A DNA stretch of 64,000 nucleotides from Microvirgula aerodenitrificans DSM 15089 (GCF_000620105.1 NZ_JHVK01000005.1:62001-126000), one strand, 5' to 3'; shown: positions 8,571 through 18,421, numbered from the stretch's first letter. The notes: generated from the sequence alone by a model not told the origin. Program-made: numbers and translations.

Positions 8571-10050
8571 CGATGTCGATGCGGGCCCGATAAGGACCGG
8601 ACGGCAGCGTCTTCGGCAGGACCCAGACCGGCTGGCTCGCGACCTCGCGGTACACCACCTCCTGACCGGGGCGGCTCAGCGTCAGTGCATAGCTGGCGCC
8701 ATCGACCGGGTGCGCGCGTGCACGCACAGCCATGCGTACATCGTTGAGCCGGGCGCGGAAACCGGCGCCGGCCTCCAGCAGGCGATGCTCGCCGAAAGGG
8801 CCGGCCACGCCGCCGGCATCGAGCTGGGCGGCGCGCCAGAACCAGATCCCGGCCTGTGGCAGCGTGATCGACGCATGGTCGCGATCCATCTGCTGCCGCA
8901 GCACCGGGGCCGCAAAGGCGCGATCGCGGGAAAATTCGACCAGCCAGCGCTGCCCGTCCGTGGCGCCCAGGTTGAGGCTGACCTGGTTGCCGGCCGCCAT
9001 GATGCCATTCATCGGTTCGACAATAAACGGCGGCGGCGGGAAGGCATGCACACTGAACGCATGCACGGACGGATACCCGTTGAGCCCGCTCGGCAACTTG
9101 CCGCGTACCGTCAGCAGATAGCGGCCGTTGTCGCTGACCCGGACAACAGCCCGCGGGACGGTGGTCTCGCTGCTCGCATACTGGCCGGACTCGCCCTGCA
9201 ACGAGTACGCATAGGCGGTCGCGCGCGGCACGGCCGGCCAGGCGAACTGCACGCCCGGAAACGCGCTGCCGGCCGGCAGCCCGGCCAGATCCGGTGCAGC
9301 CGGCAACGACTCGACCCCGCTGTCGCCCCTGCCCTGACGCATCATCACGCCGTAGCCGGCGCTGACATTGACCGGACGACCGTCCTGCCGGACTTCAACC
9401 TTGCCCTCCAGCACCTCGGTGCCGGATTCGGCCGGGTCGTCGACGCGCACGCGGAACTGCGTACCACGCACCGCCGTCACCGCACTCGGGGTCTGGATGT
9501 CATACCGGTTCGGCATCAGCGGATTTCTGGTGATGCGGCTGTCAATGCTGCCGCGTTCGAGCCGGATATCGTTGCTGGTGGCCTGGGTGCTCGGGTAATG
9601 CGTGGTCTGCCTGATCGTCAGCCGGGACTTCGGCCCGATTTCACTGACCGAGCCGTCCTCGTAGCGAATGATGATGACGGCGTTCTCTGCCGTCTCGATG
9701 ATGTCGCCGGCCTCCAGTTCCTGCTTTTCCGCCAGCGGCCGGCTGCCGTTGTGCCGCTTCAGGCTGCCGTTGCCGGTCACGGCCATGACCACCGGCCGGC
9801 CGGGGCGCTGCTTCATCCACTCGAGCGGAATGCGGATATCCCTGCCGGTCAGGATGGCATGGGCGTTGGAAATGCGGTTCAGCCGCTGCAGCGCCGGGAT
9901 ATAGGACACATCCTTCAGGTGCAGGGTGGCAATGCTCCACAGGGTATCGCCCTGGTAGACGTGATAACGCCATTCAGTGACCGCTTCGGCAGCCAGGCAG
10001 CCGGGGGCCAGCAGCAGGCTGGCCAGCGCCGCCAGCGCAATTTTTTTCAT
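8518..10050 (-). CDS. Secreted LysM and FecR domain protein
   Basis: A 510-residue envelope protein of unknown exact role. A signal peptide (MKKIALAALASLLLAPGCLA) is followed by a LysM peptidoglycan-binding module (residues about 28-75, YHVYQGDTLWSIATLHL). Next is a FecR domain (about 115-220, with VTAVRGTQFRVRVD), then Ig/fibronectin-like repeats (FAWPAVPRATAYAYSL, WLVEFSRDRAF) to the C-terminus. Despite the FecR fold there is no sigma factor or TonB receptor beside it. It overlaps the following CHASE2-GGDEF gene. FecR-like plus CHASE2 cyclase pairs recur in proteobacteria, so I infer that it is the periplasmic partner of that sensor. ATG start, weak ribosome site. Confidence 0.85.
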   Translation of the reverse strand: MKKIALAALASLLLAPGCLAAEAVTEWRYHVYQGDTLWSIATLHLKDVSYIPALQRLNRISNAHAILTGRDIRIPLEWMKQRPGRPVVMAVTGNGSLKRHNGSRPLAEKQELEAGDIIETAENAVIIIRYEDGSVSEIGPKSRLTIRQTTHYPSTQATSNDIRLERGSIDSRITRNPLMPNRYDIQTPSAVTAVRGTQFRVRVDDPAESGTEVLEGKVEVRQDGRPVNVSAGYGVMMRQGRGDSGVESLPAAPDLAGLPAGSAFPGVQFAWPAVPRATAYAYSLQGESGQYASSETTVPRAVVRVSDNGRYLLTVRGKLPSGLNGYPSVHAFSVHAFPPPPFIVEPMNGIMAAGNQVSLNLGATDGQRWLVEFSRDRAFAAPVLRQQMDRDHASITLPQAGIWFWRAAQLDAGGVAGPFGEHRLLEAGAGFRARLNDVRMAVRARAHPVDGASYALTLSRPGQEVVYREVASQPVWVLPKTLPSGPYRARIDIDAPDYHEVEQQEIQILG

Positions 10051-10482
10051 TATGGGTTTCTGCCGTATCGAATCCCGGCCGGGCGTGCCGATGCCCGCGG
10101 GAAGTCCAGTCCCGCCGATAGCAGCCGTTCGCTACCGGTCATGGAAGATCTGATTCGTTCTTTTTTCAATAGCAGAAAGATTTATACAGCATATCCAGCC
10201 AAATTGACCGGATGTTCAGCAGCCAGACGGCGCGGGAACGGCCTGCGGGAGTGGAAGTTGCTGCGGAATCGATACCGGAAAGCACAGTGAACACACAGCG
10301 GTTCCCGTTCGTCGGATTGCCCGGCCAGCGCGAACAGTGTTGTGGCAGCGACACAACAGTCATGGCACGCCAAAAGAAAACGGCGGCTGCCCGGGGCACC
10401 CGCCATCTGTTCATTCATACCCTGCAACACCGTTCCCCGCGACAGCGGGAGGCAGGCAGTCACTGCCTGCCTCGGTGAGTCG
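10051..10482. other. Intergenic region between phaA and the FecR-like gene
   Basis: About 430 bases without a convincing gene. The part at 10140-10210 is AT-rich and holds TATAAA on the minus strand (10181-10186), a plausible -10 for the FecR-cyclase unit, without a good -35. The part next to phaA holds its terminator-like hairpins. Short frames here lack coding character. Confidence 0.5.
10437..10472 (-). terminator. Hairpins downstream of phaA
   Basis: AGGCAGGCAGT (10450-10460) and ACTGCCTGCCT (10462-10472) form a near-perfect dyad ten bases past the phaA stop. A small CCCGC/GCGGG hairpin follows on the minus strand. No U-run, so termination is inferred. Confidence 0.5.
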
Positions 10483-11664
10483 TCAGACGCGTTCGACCGC
10501 CAGCGCCACGCCCATGCCGCCGCCGATGCACAGCGTGGCCAGGCCCTTGCCGGCTTCGCGGCGCTGCATTTCATGCAGCAGCGTCACCAGCACGCGGCAA
10601 CCGGACGCCCCGATCGGGTGACCCAGCGCGATCGCGCCGCCATTGACGTTCACCCGCGACAGATCCCATTCCAGTTCGCGCGTCACGCCGAGCGACTGCG
10701 CGGCAAACGCTTCGTTGGCTTCGATCAGGTCCAGATCGCCCAGCGACCAGCCGGCCTGCTTCAGCGCCTTGCGGGTAGCGCTGACCGGACCCATGCCCAT
10801 GATTTCCGGTGCGCAGCCGGAGAGCGCATAACCGGCGACGCGCGCCAGCGGCTTCAGGCCCAGTTCCTGCGCCTTTTTGGCCGACATCAGCATGACGGCG
10901 GCCGCGCCGTCGTTCAGGCCCGACGCGTTACCGGCGGTCACGGTGCCATCCTTCTTGAACGCCGGGCGCAGCTTGGCCAGGCCTTCCAGCGTCGCGCCGT
11001 GCTTGATGAACTCGTCGCTGTCGAACATCACCGGATCGCCCTTGCGCTGCGGCACGGCGACCGGCACGATTTCCGCGGCGAACTTGCCGGCCTTCTGTGC
11101 GGCTTCGGCACGATTCTGCGACGTCACCGACAGCTGATCCTGCTCTTCGCGGCTGATGCCGTACTTGGCAGCGATATTCTCGGCCGTGATGCCCATGTGG
11201 TACTGGTTGTACACATCGGTCAGACCGTCGTAAACCATGCTGTCCACCAGCTGGGCATTGCCCATGCGGAAGCCGTCGCGCGAGCCCATCAGCAGGTGCG
11301 GCGACAGCGACATGTTTTCCTGGCCGCCGGCGATGATGATGTCGGCATCACCCAGCGCAATGGCCTGGGCCGCCAGATGGGTCGCGCGCAGGCCGGAGCC
11401 ACACACCACGTTCAGCGTCGAGGCCGGCGTGGTCACCGGCAGGCCGGCCTTGATCAGCGCCTGGCGGGCCGGGTTCTGGCCGACGCCTGCGGTCAGGACC
11501 TGACCGAGGATGATTTCGCTGACCGCTTCGGCACTCACGCCGGTTTCCGCCAGCAGCGCCTTGATCACGGTCGCGCCGAGATCAGGGGCACCGACCTTGG
11601 CCAGCGAGCCGGCGAAATTGCCGATGGCGGTCCGCTTGGCGGCAACGATGACGACTTCTTGCAT
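10483..11664 (-). CDS. phaA: Acetyl-CoA C-acetyltransferase (beta-ketothiolase)
   Basis: Condenses two acetyl-CoA to acetoacetyl-CoA, the first step of polyhydroxybutyrate synthesis, and works in reverse in degradation. The 393 residues match the biosynthetic thiolase length exactly. The catalytic residues are visible: the nucleophile Cys88 in NVVCGSGL, His349 in GHPIGASG and Cys379 in CIGGGMG. It lies 73 bases downstream of phaC on the same strand and is probably co-transcribed with it. An acetoacetyl-CoA reductase (phaB) is not adjacent and must lie elsewhere. The start is the ATG after GGAGAAAAGT. Confidence 0.96.
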   Translation of the reverse strand: MQEVVIVAAKRTAIGNFAGSLAKVGAPDLGATVIKALLAETGVSAEAVSEIILGQVLTAGVGQNPARQALIKAGLPVTTPASTLNVVCGSGLRATHLAAQAIALGDADIIIAGGQENMSLSPHLLMGSRDGFRMGNAQLVDSMVYDGLTDVYNQYHMGITAENIAAKYGISREEQDQLSVTSQNRAEAAQKAGKFAAEIVPVAVPQRKGDPVMFDSDEFIKHGATLEGLAKLRPAFKKDGTVTAGNASGLNDGAAAVMLMSAKKAQELGLKPLARVAGYALSGCAPEIMGMGPVSATRKALKQAGWSLGDLDLIEANEAFAAQSLGVTRELEWDLSRVNVNGGAIALGHPIGASGCRVLVTLLHEMQRREAGKGLATLCIGGGMGVALAVERV

Positions 11665-11737
11665 ACTTTTCTCCTGGGGGGCGACCGGCGGTTCATCGCC
11701 GCCGGCCTGGATCTCAATTGTAGGAAAAACGGACCGG

Positions 11738-13501
11738 TCAGGCCGAAACCATCACCCGCGACTGTTCCTTGACATAGCGGCCCGGTGCCGGCTCGATGAC
11801 TTTATAGTCCTTGTTGCCCGGTGTTTTCGGTGCGGCAATTTCCTTGCCCGAACGCGGTGCGAGCCAGCTGTCGAAGTCCTGCCACCAGCTGCCCGGCCGC
11901 GACTCGGCACCTTCGAACCATTCGTCGGCCGAATTCGGCAGCGACTCGTTGACCCAATAGTTGCGCTTGTTCTTGCTGACCGGGTTGATCGAGCCGGCAA
12001 TATGGCCCGACGCGCCCAGCACATAGCGGCGTTCCGGTGCGCCGGTCAGGTACTTGACGCCGGAGTACGACGATTTCCACAACACGATGTGGTCTTCGCG
12101 CGCAGCGAACACGTACAGCGGGATGTCGATGGTGCCGACGTCGATCTTCACGCCGCACAGCGTCAGCGCACCCGGCTGGATCAGCTTGTTGTTGGTGTAC
12201 AGCTCCTTCAGCAGGAAGGTGTGCATCGGCATCGGCAGGTTGGCCGCGTCGTTGTTCCAGAACAGCAGGTCGAACGGCGGCGGGGTCTTGCCGAGCAGGT
12301 AGTTGTTGACGACGTAGTTCCACACCAGATCATTGGCGCGCAGGCTGGCGAAGGTCTTGCCGATCTCGATGCCCGACACGATGCCGCCGTTGCCGGTGGC
12401 GATAATGGCTTCCCGGGCGCGGATCACGTTCGGGTCGATGTACATCTTGATATCGCCCGGCTCGGCGTGATCGATCAGCGAGGTCATGAACGTGGCCGAT
12501 TCGAACCAGTCGAGGCCGCGCGCCTTCAGCACGCACAGGGTGGTGGTCAGGATCACGCCGCCGACGCAGAAGCCCAGCGCATTGATCTTGTCCTGGCGGG
12601 TGATCTTGCGCACGGCATCGGCCGCCGTGATCACGCCGTCCTCGATGTAGTTGTCCCAGGTATAGGTCTTGATGCGTTCGTCAGCGGACTTCCACGACAC
12701 CATGAACACGGTGTAGCCCTGACCGACCAGATAACGCATCATCGAGTTGTCCGGCTGCAAGTCCATCAGGTAGTACTTGTTGATGCACGGCGGCACCACC
12801 AGCAGCGGCCGCTCGTGAACCTTGGCCGTGGTCGGCGTGTACTGCAGCAGCTGGAACAGGTCGTTCTCGAACACCACCGCACCCGGCGTGACCGCCACGT
12901 TGACGCCGACCTCGAACTTCGAGTCGTCCGTCATCGAGATGCGGCCCTTCTGCATGTCGTCGAGCATGTGCTTCATGCCCTCGACCAGGCTCTCGCCCTT
13001 GGTCTCGATCGCGCGCTTCATCACCTCGGGGTTGGTGACGGCAAAGTTGCTCGGGCTCATGGCGTCGATGTACTGGCGGGTAAAGAACGCCATGCGTTCC
13101 TTCTGCTCTTCGTCCACCTGGGCACCGTCGACCATTTCGGTCAGCCACTTCGACGTCAGCAGGTAGTTCTGCTTCAGGAACTTGTAGTACGGATGCTCGT
13201 TCCATTCCGGTGCGGCGAAGCGCTTGTCGGCCGGCGCGCCCTCCTCGCCTTCGGCCGGCTTGCCGAGGAAGCTCATCCACATGTTCATCTGCTGCTGGTA
13301 GAACGATTGCTGCACGGCCAGCCAGCTGCTCGACTGCTCGGCCAGACTCCCCCACAGTTTCGCGAACGGCGCCATCTGGTCATCCGGCAGGTGCAGTTTG
13401 CTCATATTGTTGACGATCTGCTGCAACATGGCCGTATTGCGCTCGGTCAGGCTGGTAAAGAAATTCTGAAGCAACTCGTTATTTGGTGTGTTGGAGTTCA
13501 C
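11738..13501 (-). CDS. phaC: Class I poly(3-hydroxyalkanoate) synthase
   Basis: Polymerises (R)-3-hydroxyacyl-CoA into PHA granules. The protein is about 587 residues, typical of class I enzymes. An N-terminal PhaC_N region is followed by an alpha/beta-hydrolase fold. The lipase-like box GFCVGG carries the catalytic Cys312, with the partner Asp in [12 protein letters not shown] and the His in [13 protein letters not shown] choose the GTG start at 13501 because AGGAGA lies five bases before it. The frame stays open another 13 codons to a GTG at 13540 that has no ribosome site. The upstream spacer holds a large hairpin. Confidence 0.96.
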   Translation of the reverse strand: MNSNTPNNELLQNFFTSLTERNTAMLQQIVNNMSKLHLPDDQMAPFAKLWGSLAEQSSSWLAVQQSFYQQQMNMWMSFLGKPAEGEEGAPADKRFAAPEWNEHPYYKFLKQNYLLTSKWLTEMVDGAQVDEEQKERMAFFTRQYIDAMSPSNFAVTNPEVMKRAIETKGESLVEGMKHMLDDMQKGRISMTDDSKFEVGVNVAVTPGAVVFENDLFQLLQYTPTTAKVHERPLLVVPPCINKYYLMDLQPDNSMMRYLVGQGYTVFMVSWKSADERIKTYTWDNYIEDGVITAADAVRKITRQDKINALGFCVGGVILTTTLCVLKARGLDWFESATFMTSLIDHAEPGDIKMYIDPNVIRAREAIIATGNGGIVSGIEIGKTFASLRANDLVWNYVVNNYLLGKTPPPFDLLFWNNDAANLPMPMHTFLLKELYTNNKLIQPGALTLCGVKIDVGTIDIPLYVFAAREDHIVLWKSSYSGVKYLTGAPERRYVLGASGHIAGSINPVSKNKRNYWVNESLPNSADEWFEGAESRPGSWWQDFDSWLAPRSGKEIAAPKTPGNKDYKVIEPAPGRYVKEQSRVMVSA

Positions 13502-13542
13502 GGTCGTCTCCTGCATTTGGGGCGATACGGTTCTAATCACAC

Positions 13543-13584
13543 GCCGCCACCGGGTCCGACAGGGTACGTCGGTCCGGTGGCGGC
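13543..13584. repeat. Long GC-rich inverted repeat upstream of phaC
   Basis: GCCGCCACCGG (13543-13553) pairs with CCGGTGGCGGC (13574-13584), and inside it CCGAC (13556-13560) pairs with GTCGG (13568-13572). It lies 41-83 bases before the chosen phaC start. It could stop read-through from the permease gene upstream or act as a leader structure. No U-run. Confidence 0.55.
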
Positions 13585-13771
13585 CCAGTCGTTACAGGCC
13601 ACCGCTCATGCCGGTGACCTGGCGATTCTTCACTGCCGGAAACCACGGGCAGTCGGGCATGCGGCGGGGGTCCGGATGCGCCCCCGGCCGGATCGTCAGG
13701 TTAATGGCTCAAGGTTACAGTCAATCAGGTTTCCCCATATTGCATTAAATCAATCGCTCCAGTTGCATCCA

Positions 13772-14665
13772 TCATGCCAGAGATAGCCATAGCGGCATGG
13801 TCAACATGGCGGCAAATACATGCAGCGTAATGATCGACGCCACCAGTTGCCCGTCGCCGCCCATGCGCGTGGCAAGGATGTAGGCACTCGACGCCGTGGG
13901 CAATGCAGCAAGAATCACTGCCGCCTGACGGTAGGTACCACCGACCTCCAGCAACGCCGCACAGCCGATCGCCACCGCCGGCAGCACCAGCAGCTTGACC
14001 ACGGTCAGGTAGTTGACCAGGGCCAGCCGCGCCCGCAGCGCACCGAGCCGCAGCCCGGCACCGACGCACAGCAGGCCCATGGTGATCGCAGTGACCGAAA
14101 ACAGGTTGCCGATCCGCTCCAGCGCCGCCGGCAGCTCGATGCCGATGCCCTTGCACAGCAATCCGCCCAGCGTCGCCAGGATCAGCGGGTTGCGCAGCAG
14201 TTCGCGCCACAGCGAACCCCCGCTGTGCCGGGCCAGAAACCAGACGGCGGCTGCGTTCGCCAGCGGAATGATGAAGCCGACCAGCAGTGCGAATGTCGCC
14301 ACCCCGGCCGGCCCCGCCACCCGGTCGACCACCGCCAGCCCGATATAGGTGTTGAAACGGAACGCACACTGCACGCTGGAAGCGAACGAGCGCGAATCGT
14401 CACGCGACAGCCAGCGACCGGCCATGCCCAGCCCGACACCGGTCAGGGTAAACGCAAAGCCGACCAGCACCATGTCGCCGGCCTCGCGCAGGTCGAGGCT
14501 GGAGCCGACCACCGACCGGAACAGCATGACCGGGAACAGCACGTAGTAGACCAGCTTCTCCAGCTGGAGCCAGAAGTCGCCGCCATAACCGAAGCGCCGC
14601 TTGAGCAGGCAGCCAAACAGGATGATCAGAAAGTCCGGCAGCAGGATGAGAGCGTTGTCGAGCAT
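13772..14665 (-). CDS. AEC-family (auxin efflux carrier-like) permease
   Basis: Inner-membrane transporter of the AEC family. Bacterial members export or take up small organic acids, but the substrate here cannot be read from sequence. About 297 residues with some ten hydrophobic helices, including LILLPDFLIILFGCLL at the start, LVYYVLFPVMLFRSV and ILATLGGLLCKGIGIELP in the middle. I start at the ATG giving MLDNALILLPDF rather than 16 codons earlier because the extra residues are not membrane-like. It is divergent from the copper ATPase gene. Confidence 0.87.
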   Translation of the reverse strand: MLDNALILLPDFLIILFGCLLKRRFGYGGDFWLQLEKLVYYVLFPVMLFRSVVGSSLDLREAGDMVLVGFAFTLTGVGLGMAGRWLSRDDSRSFASSVQCAFRFNTYIGLAVVDRVAGPAGVATFALLVGFIIPLANAAAVWFLARHSGGSLWRELLRNPLILATLGGLLCKGIGIELPAALERIGNLFSVTAITMGLLCVGAGLRLGALRARLALVNYLTVVKLLVLPAVAIGCAALLEVGGTYRQAAVILAALPTASSAYILATRMGGDGQLVASIITLHVFAAMLTMPLWLSLA

Positions 14666-14720
14666 GTATTCTTTTGCGGGTCCCGTGCGGATAGCTGCGA
14701 TGCAATATGACATTCACGCT

Positions 14721-14737
14721 ACACGTTGTACAAGTGT
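14721..14737. promoter_or_regulatory. Operator-like dyad between the AEC permease and the copper ATPase
   Basis: A central TTGTACAA palindrome is flanked by ACAC and GTGT, offset by one base, in the 155-base divergent spacer. It does not match the CueR or FNR consensus that I know. Regulator unknown. Confidence 0.35.
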
Positions 14738-14820
14738 CGGGCAAACAAAATGCAGCCATTTCGCTTCTGGCCCGGCCCGCTTGCCCCCTGCGAGCGCGGT
14801 CTTCGGTAGAATCCGTTGTC

Positions 14821-17277
14821 ATGACTGATCCCTGCTTCCATTGCGGTCTGCCGGTGGCCGACGGCATCCACTTCCCCATCCGTTACCGGCAATCCGACAA
14901 GCCCGCCTGCTGCGCCGGCTGCCAGGCGGTGGCGCAAACCATTATCGACGCCGGCCTTGACGGCTACTACGAGCACCGCACGCTGGATGCCCGGCGCGCC
15001 GAGCCGCTGCCGACCGAGCTGGTCGAGCAGATCCGGCTGTATGACGCACCGGAACTGCAGCACAGCTTCGTCCATGCCGAAGGCGATCTGCGCGAGGCGT
15101 CGCTGATTCTGGAAGGCATTACCTGCGCCGCCTGCGTATGGCTGAACGAACAGCATCTGAAGCGCCAGCCGGGCGTGATCTCGGTCGACGTCAACTATGC
15201 CAGTCATCGTGCCCGGGTAAAGTGGGATTCGACCCGCATACAGTTGTCCGCCCTGCTTGAAGCCATCGCCCAGATCGGTTACCGCGCCCATCCGTACGAT
15301 GCCGACCGGCGCGAGAAGCTGGCGGAGCAGGAACGCAAGGGCCAGCTCAACCGGTTGTGGGTCGCCGGTCTGTCGATGATGCAGGTGATGATGTACGCGG
15401 TGCCGGTCTATCTGGATACCCAGGGCGAGATGAGTGCGGAATGGATGTGGCTGCTGCACTGGGCCAGTTTCTTCCTGACCCTGCCGGTGGTGCTGTACTC
15501 GGCATGGCCGTTCTATGTCGGCACCTGGCGCGACCTGCGCAACCGCCGCGCCGGCATGGACGTGCCGGTCACCGTCGGCGTGCTGACCTCCTTTGTCGCC
15601 AGCAGCTGGGCACTGTTCAACCATATCGACCATGGCATTTATTTCGACTCGGTGTCGATGTTCGTCTTCCTGCTGCTCGGCGGCCGTTACCTCGAAGGCA
15701 TGGCGCGCCGGCGTGCCGGCGACGCCGGTGAGCGGCTGGTCAAGCTGATTCCGGCCTTCACCCAGCGCGTGGCCGACTGGCCGGCCGATCGCGACACGCA
15801 CATGGCGACCGTCGCCAGCGTTCGCCCTGGCGAAGTGCTGCTGGTCAGGCCGGGCGAGACGGTACCGGTCGACGGCGAGGTGCTGGACGGCCATTCCAGT
15901 GTCGACGAATCGCTGCTGACCGGCGAAAGCCTGCCGCAGCCGAAGCAGGTCGGCGACACGCTGATTGCCGGCTCGGTCAACGTCGCCAGCCCGCTGTATC
16001 TGCGCGCCACCCATACCGGCGAGTCGACCCGGCTGGCCGGCATCGTCCGTCTGCTCGATCAGGCAATGAGCGAACGGCCCCGGCTGGCGGTGCTGGCCGA
16101 CCGGGTGTCGGCGTGGTTCGTCACCACCCTGCTGCTGGTCGCCGTGCTGACCTATGCCGGCTGGTATATGGTCGACCCGGAGCGCGCGCTGTGGATCATG
16201 GTCGCCGTGCTGGTGATTTCCTGCCCGTGCGCCCTGTCGCTGGCCACACCGGCTGCGCTGACAGCTGCCAGCGGCACACTGGCCGGACGCGGCGTACTGC
16301 TGGCCAGGGGCACGGCGCTGGAATCGCTGGCGCAGATTACCGATGCGGTCTTCGACAAGACCGGGACGCTGACCTGGGGTGACATGCAGCTGAAGGACCA
16401 GCTCGTGTTCGATGCCCGCGTCGACGCCCTGGCACTGGCGCAAGGGCTGGAAGCCGGCAGCGAGCACCCGCTGGCCCGCGCCCTGCTGGCAGCCGGCGGC
16501 GAGCCGCTGCGCTGCACCGGCCTGCACAGCGTGGCCGGCCAGGGGGTCGAGGGCGAGTTTGCCGGACACCGCTACCGGCTCGGCAAGCCCGCCTTCGTCG
16601 CCACCGTCGCCGGGGAGGCACCGGACGCGCTGGCCGGATTCGGCGGCAACGACAGCGTGATCGCGCTCGGTGACGCCGGCGGCTGGATCGCCGCCTTCGC
16701 CATTGGCGACCGGCTGCGCGACGACGCGGCCGCCGTTATCGCCGCGCTGCGCGCGCGCGGCATCCGTACCCACCTCGCCAGCGGCGACCGCGTCGAAACC
16801 GCCGCCGCCGTGGCGGCCTCGCTGGGCATCGATCAGGCCCGGGGCGGCATGACCCCGGAGGACAAGCTGGCCTGTGTGACGGCACTGCAGCAGCAGGGAC
16901 GCCATGTGCTGATGGTCGGTGACGGCGTCAACGACGCCCCGGTGCTGGCCCGCGCCGATGTCAGCGCTGCCATGGGCAGCGGCACCGACGTCGCCCGTCT
17001 CAGCGGAGATCTGGTGCTGGTCGGCAACGGCCTGTCGCCGCTGGTTGATGCACTCGGCATCGCCCGCCGCACCCGGCGCATCATCCGCCAGAATCTGGTC
17101 TGGGCGGTCGGTTACAACCTGGTTGCGCTGCCGCTGGCCATCGGCGGCTGGATCACGCCGTGGATCGCCAGCCTCGGCATGGCGCTGAGTTCGCTGCTGG
17201 TGGTCGGCAATGCGCTGAGATTGTCGGGACGGACGGTGGGCGGCAAAAAGGGGGAACGGGGCAGCGTGAATCAATAA
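14821..17277 (+). CDS. ccoI: P1B-type copper-transporting ATPase, CcoI/FixI-like
   Basis: Inner-membrane pump moving copper outward. The CcoI/FixI branch supplies copper to cbb3-type cytochrome oxidase. The 818-residue protein begins with a Cys-rich domain (PCFHCGLPV, then CCAGCQAV) characteristic of this branch. It then has an HMA domain with ITCAAC near residue 100, TM helices, the TGES loop, the intramembrane CPC motif near residue 468 (ISCPCALSLATP), the phosphorylation site DKTGT near residue 512, and the GDGVNDAPVL hinge. I start at ATG 14821 (MTDPCFHCG). The frame is open 38 codons further upstream but without protein-like sequence. The cbb3 genes that usually accompany ccoI are not in the window, so the branch assignment rests on sequence features. 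Confidence 0.92.
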   Translation: MTDPCFHCGLPVADGIHFPIRYRQSDKPACCAGCQAVAQTIIDAGLDGYYEHRTLDARRAEPLPTELVEQIRLYDAPELQHSFVHAEGDLREASLILEGITCAACVWLNEQHLKRQPGVISVDVNYASHRARVKWDSTRIQLSALLEAIAQIGYRAHPYDADRREKLAEQERKGQLNRLWVAGLSMMQVMMYAVPVYLDTQGEMSAEWMWLLHWASFFLTLPVVLYSAWPFYVGTWRDLRNRRAGMDVPVTVGVLTSFVASSWALFNHIDHGIYFDSVSMFVFLLLGGRYLEGMARRRAGDAGERLVKLIPAFTQRVADWPADRDTHMATVASVRPGEVLLVRPGETVPVDGEVLDGHSSVDESLLTGESLPQPKQVGDTLIAGSVNVASPLYLRATHTGESTRLAGIVRLLDQAMSERPRLAVLADRVSAWFVTTLLLVAVLTYAGWYMVDPERALWIMVAVLVISCPCALSLATPAALTAASGTLAGRGVLLARGTALESLAQITDAVFDKTGTLTWGDMQLKDQLVFDARVDALALAQGLEAGSEHPLARALLAAGGEPLRCTGLHSVAGQGVEGEFAGHRYRLGKPAFVATVAGEAPDALAGFGGNDSVIALGDAGGWIAAFAIGDRLRDDAAAVIAALRARGIRTHLASGDRVETAAAVAASLGIDQARGGMTPEDKLACVTALQQQGRHVLMVGDGVNDAPVLARADVSAAMGSGTDVARLSGDLVLVGNGLSPLVDALGIARRTRRIIRQNLVWAVGYNLVALPLAIGGWITPWIASLGMALSSLLVVGNALRLSGRTVGGKKGERGSVNQ

Positions 17278-17303
17278 CCGGCTTATGGCGAATTGCCTTG
17301 CAA

Positions 17304-17807
17304 TCACCGCCCCCGCCGCTGCCGATAACGCCACGGCGCCTGCGGGCGGGACTGCCGCCACAGGCCGAGGCGATGGCTGCGCGCGTAGTGTTGCGCGGAC
17401 TGGTAGCGGGCAAAGCTGGCGCCGCCCTGTATGCGCTGCGCGTGATGCACATCGTGCCAGGCCAGCCCGGCGCCAAGCAGCGCGCAATTGATGTCGGTCC
17501 GGGCCAGCCAGACCTGACCGAGGACCCGGCCGTAGCGGTCACCGCTCAGCGGCCGCACCTGCACCCGTCGACCGAGCACGCGTTCGGCCAGTCCGTCACG
17601 CGCCTGACGCCAGTGGGCCTGCCCGCGTTCCGGGGCATCGACAAAGGCCAGCCGTATCCGCAATGGCGGGTGCCCGGTACGCTGCAGCGTCAGTGTGTCG
17701 CCGTCGATCACGTCCACCACCCGGCCGGCCAGCGTGCCCGCCGCCGACGCCGCCAGACTGGCGACGACCAGCAACAGGCCGGCAAGCCGGGCGGCGGGCG
17801 GGGTCAC
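17304..17807 (-). CDS. Secreted thermonuclease-family (SNase-like) nuclease
   Basis: A 167-residue predicted calcium-dependent nuclease of the staphylococcal nuclease fold. A signal peptide (LAGLLLVVASLAASAAG) is followed by the OB-fold core with VIDGDTLTL, RLAFVDAPERGQ and DRYGRVLGQVWL. These carry the expected metal-binding aspartates and catalytic Arg/Glu. It should act in the periplasm or outside the cell. The start lies seven bases past the stop of the adenosyltransferase gene, so it is probably translated from the same message. The C-terminal tail is very rich in Arg and Gln. Confidence 0.88.
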   Translation of the reverse strand: MTPPAARLAGLLLVVASLAASAAGTLAGRVVDVIDGDTLTLQRTGHPPLRIRLAFVDAPERGQAHWRQARDGLAERVLGRRVQVRPLSGDRYGRVLGQVWLARTDINCALLGAGLAWHDVHHAQRIQGGASFARYQSAQHYARSHRLGLWRQSRPQAPWRYRQRRGR

Positions 17808-17814
17808 GGCCGGA

Positions 17815-18390
17815 TCACGGCGCGGTCTCGCCGGGCGCGGCGTCGCGTCCCGGCTGCCACAGCACGTCGCTGCCGCCGGCGTGCCGGTTCAGATAGCGCG
17901 CCATGACGAACAGCGTGTCCGACAGCCGGTTCAGGTATGGCTGCAGATCCGGCGACAGCGTCTCGAACGTCGCCAGCGATACCAGCGTGCGTTCGGCACG
18001 GCGCGCCACGGCGCGGGCCACATGGGTCTGTGCCGCCGCCAGGCTGCCACCGGGCAGGATGAATTCCTTCAGCGGCGCCAGGTCGGCATTCATCTGCGCG
18101 GTCATCGCCTCCAGCCGCGCGATATGCACCGGCTTGATGGCGACATGCCCGGGCACGGCCAGTTCACCGCCGCAATCGAACAGATCGTGCTGGATGGTCA
18201 GCAGCCAGCCGCGCACCTCGTCCGGTACGCCTTCGCCGGCCAGCAGCACGCCGATCTGGCTGTTCAGTTCGTCGACATCACCCAGCGCATGAATGCGTAC
18301 ATCGTCCTTGGCCACGCGACGACCGTCGCCGAGGCCGGTAGTGCCACCGTCGCCGGTGCGGGTAGTGATCTTGCTCAGTCGATAGCCCAT
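17815..18390 (-). CDS. Cob(I)yrinic acid a,c-diamide adenosyltransferase, PduO type
   Basis: Transfers the adenosyl group of ATP to cob(I)alamin, making the coenzyme form of vitamin B12. The 191 residues contain the PduO-type N-terminal signature TKTTRTGDGGTTGL-like (here SKITTRTGDGGTTGL) that binds ATP, the helix ALGDVDELNSQIG, and the C-terminal RRAERTL and YLNRLSDTLFVMARY motifs. It sits between holC and the nuclease gene on the minus strand in an apparent operon led by pepA. No other cobalamin genes or cobalamin riboswitch are visible nearby, which suggests B12 salvage. Confidence 0.95.
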   Translation of the reverse strand: MGYRLSKITTRTGDGGTTGLGDGRRVAKDDVRIHALGDVDELNSQIGVLLAGEGVPDEVRGWLLTIQHDLFDCGGELAVPGHVAIKPVHIARLEAMTAQMNADLAPLKEFILPGGSLAAAQTHVARAVARRAERTLVSLATFETLSPDLQPYLNRLSDTLFVMARYLNRHAGGSDVLWQPGRDAAPGETAP

Positions 18391-18421
18391 CGGGGGGTTC
18401 CGTGATGTGCACGGCAGCCGG

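Noticed and set aside
8518-10050. FecR as part of an iron-siderophore signalling system
   Set aside because: No ECF sigma factor or TonB-dependent receptor is adjacent. The protein has LysM and a signal peptide, unlike the FecR membrane sensor.
14719-17487. Open frame of over 900 codons on the minus strand opposite the copper ATPase
   Set aside because: Antisense shadow of a clear P-type ATPase. Low-complexity Arg/Gln/Gly composition and no domain.
17815-18390. Cobalamin riboswitch or cob operon at the adenosyltransferase gene
   Set aside because: The gene is embedded between holC and a nuclease gene with 31- and 7-base gaps, so there is no room for a riboswitch and no cob genes are near.
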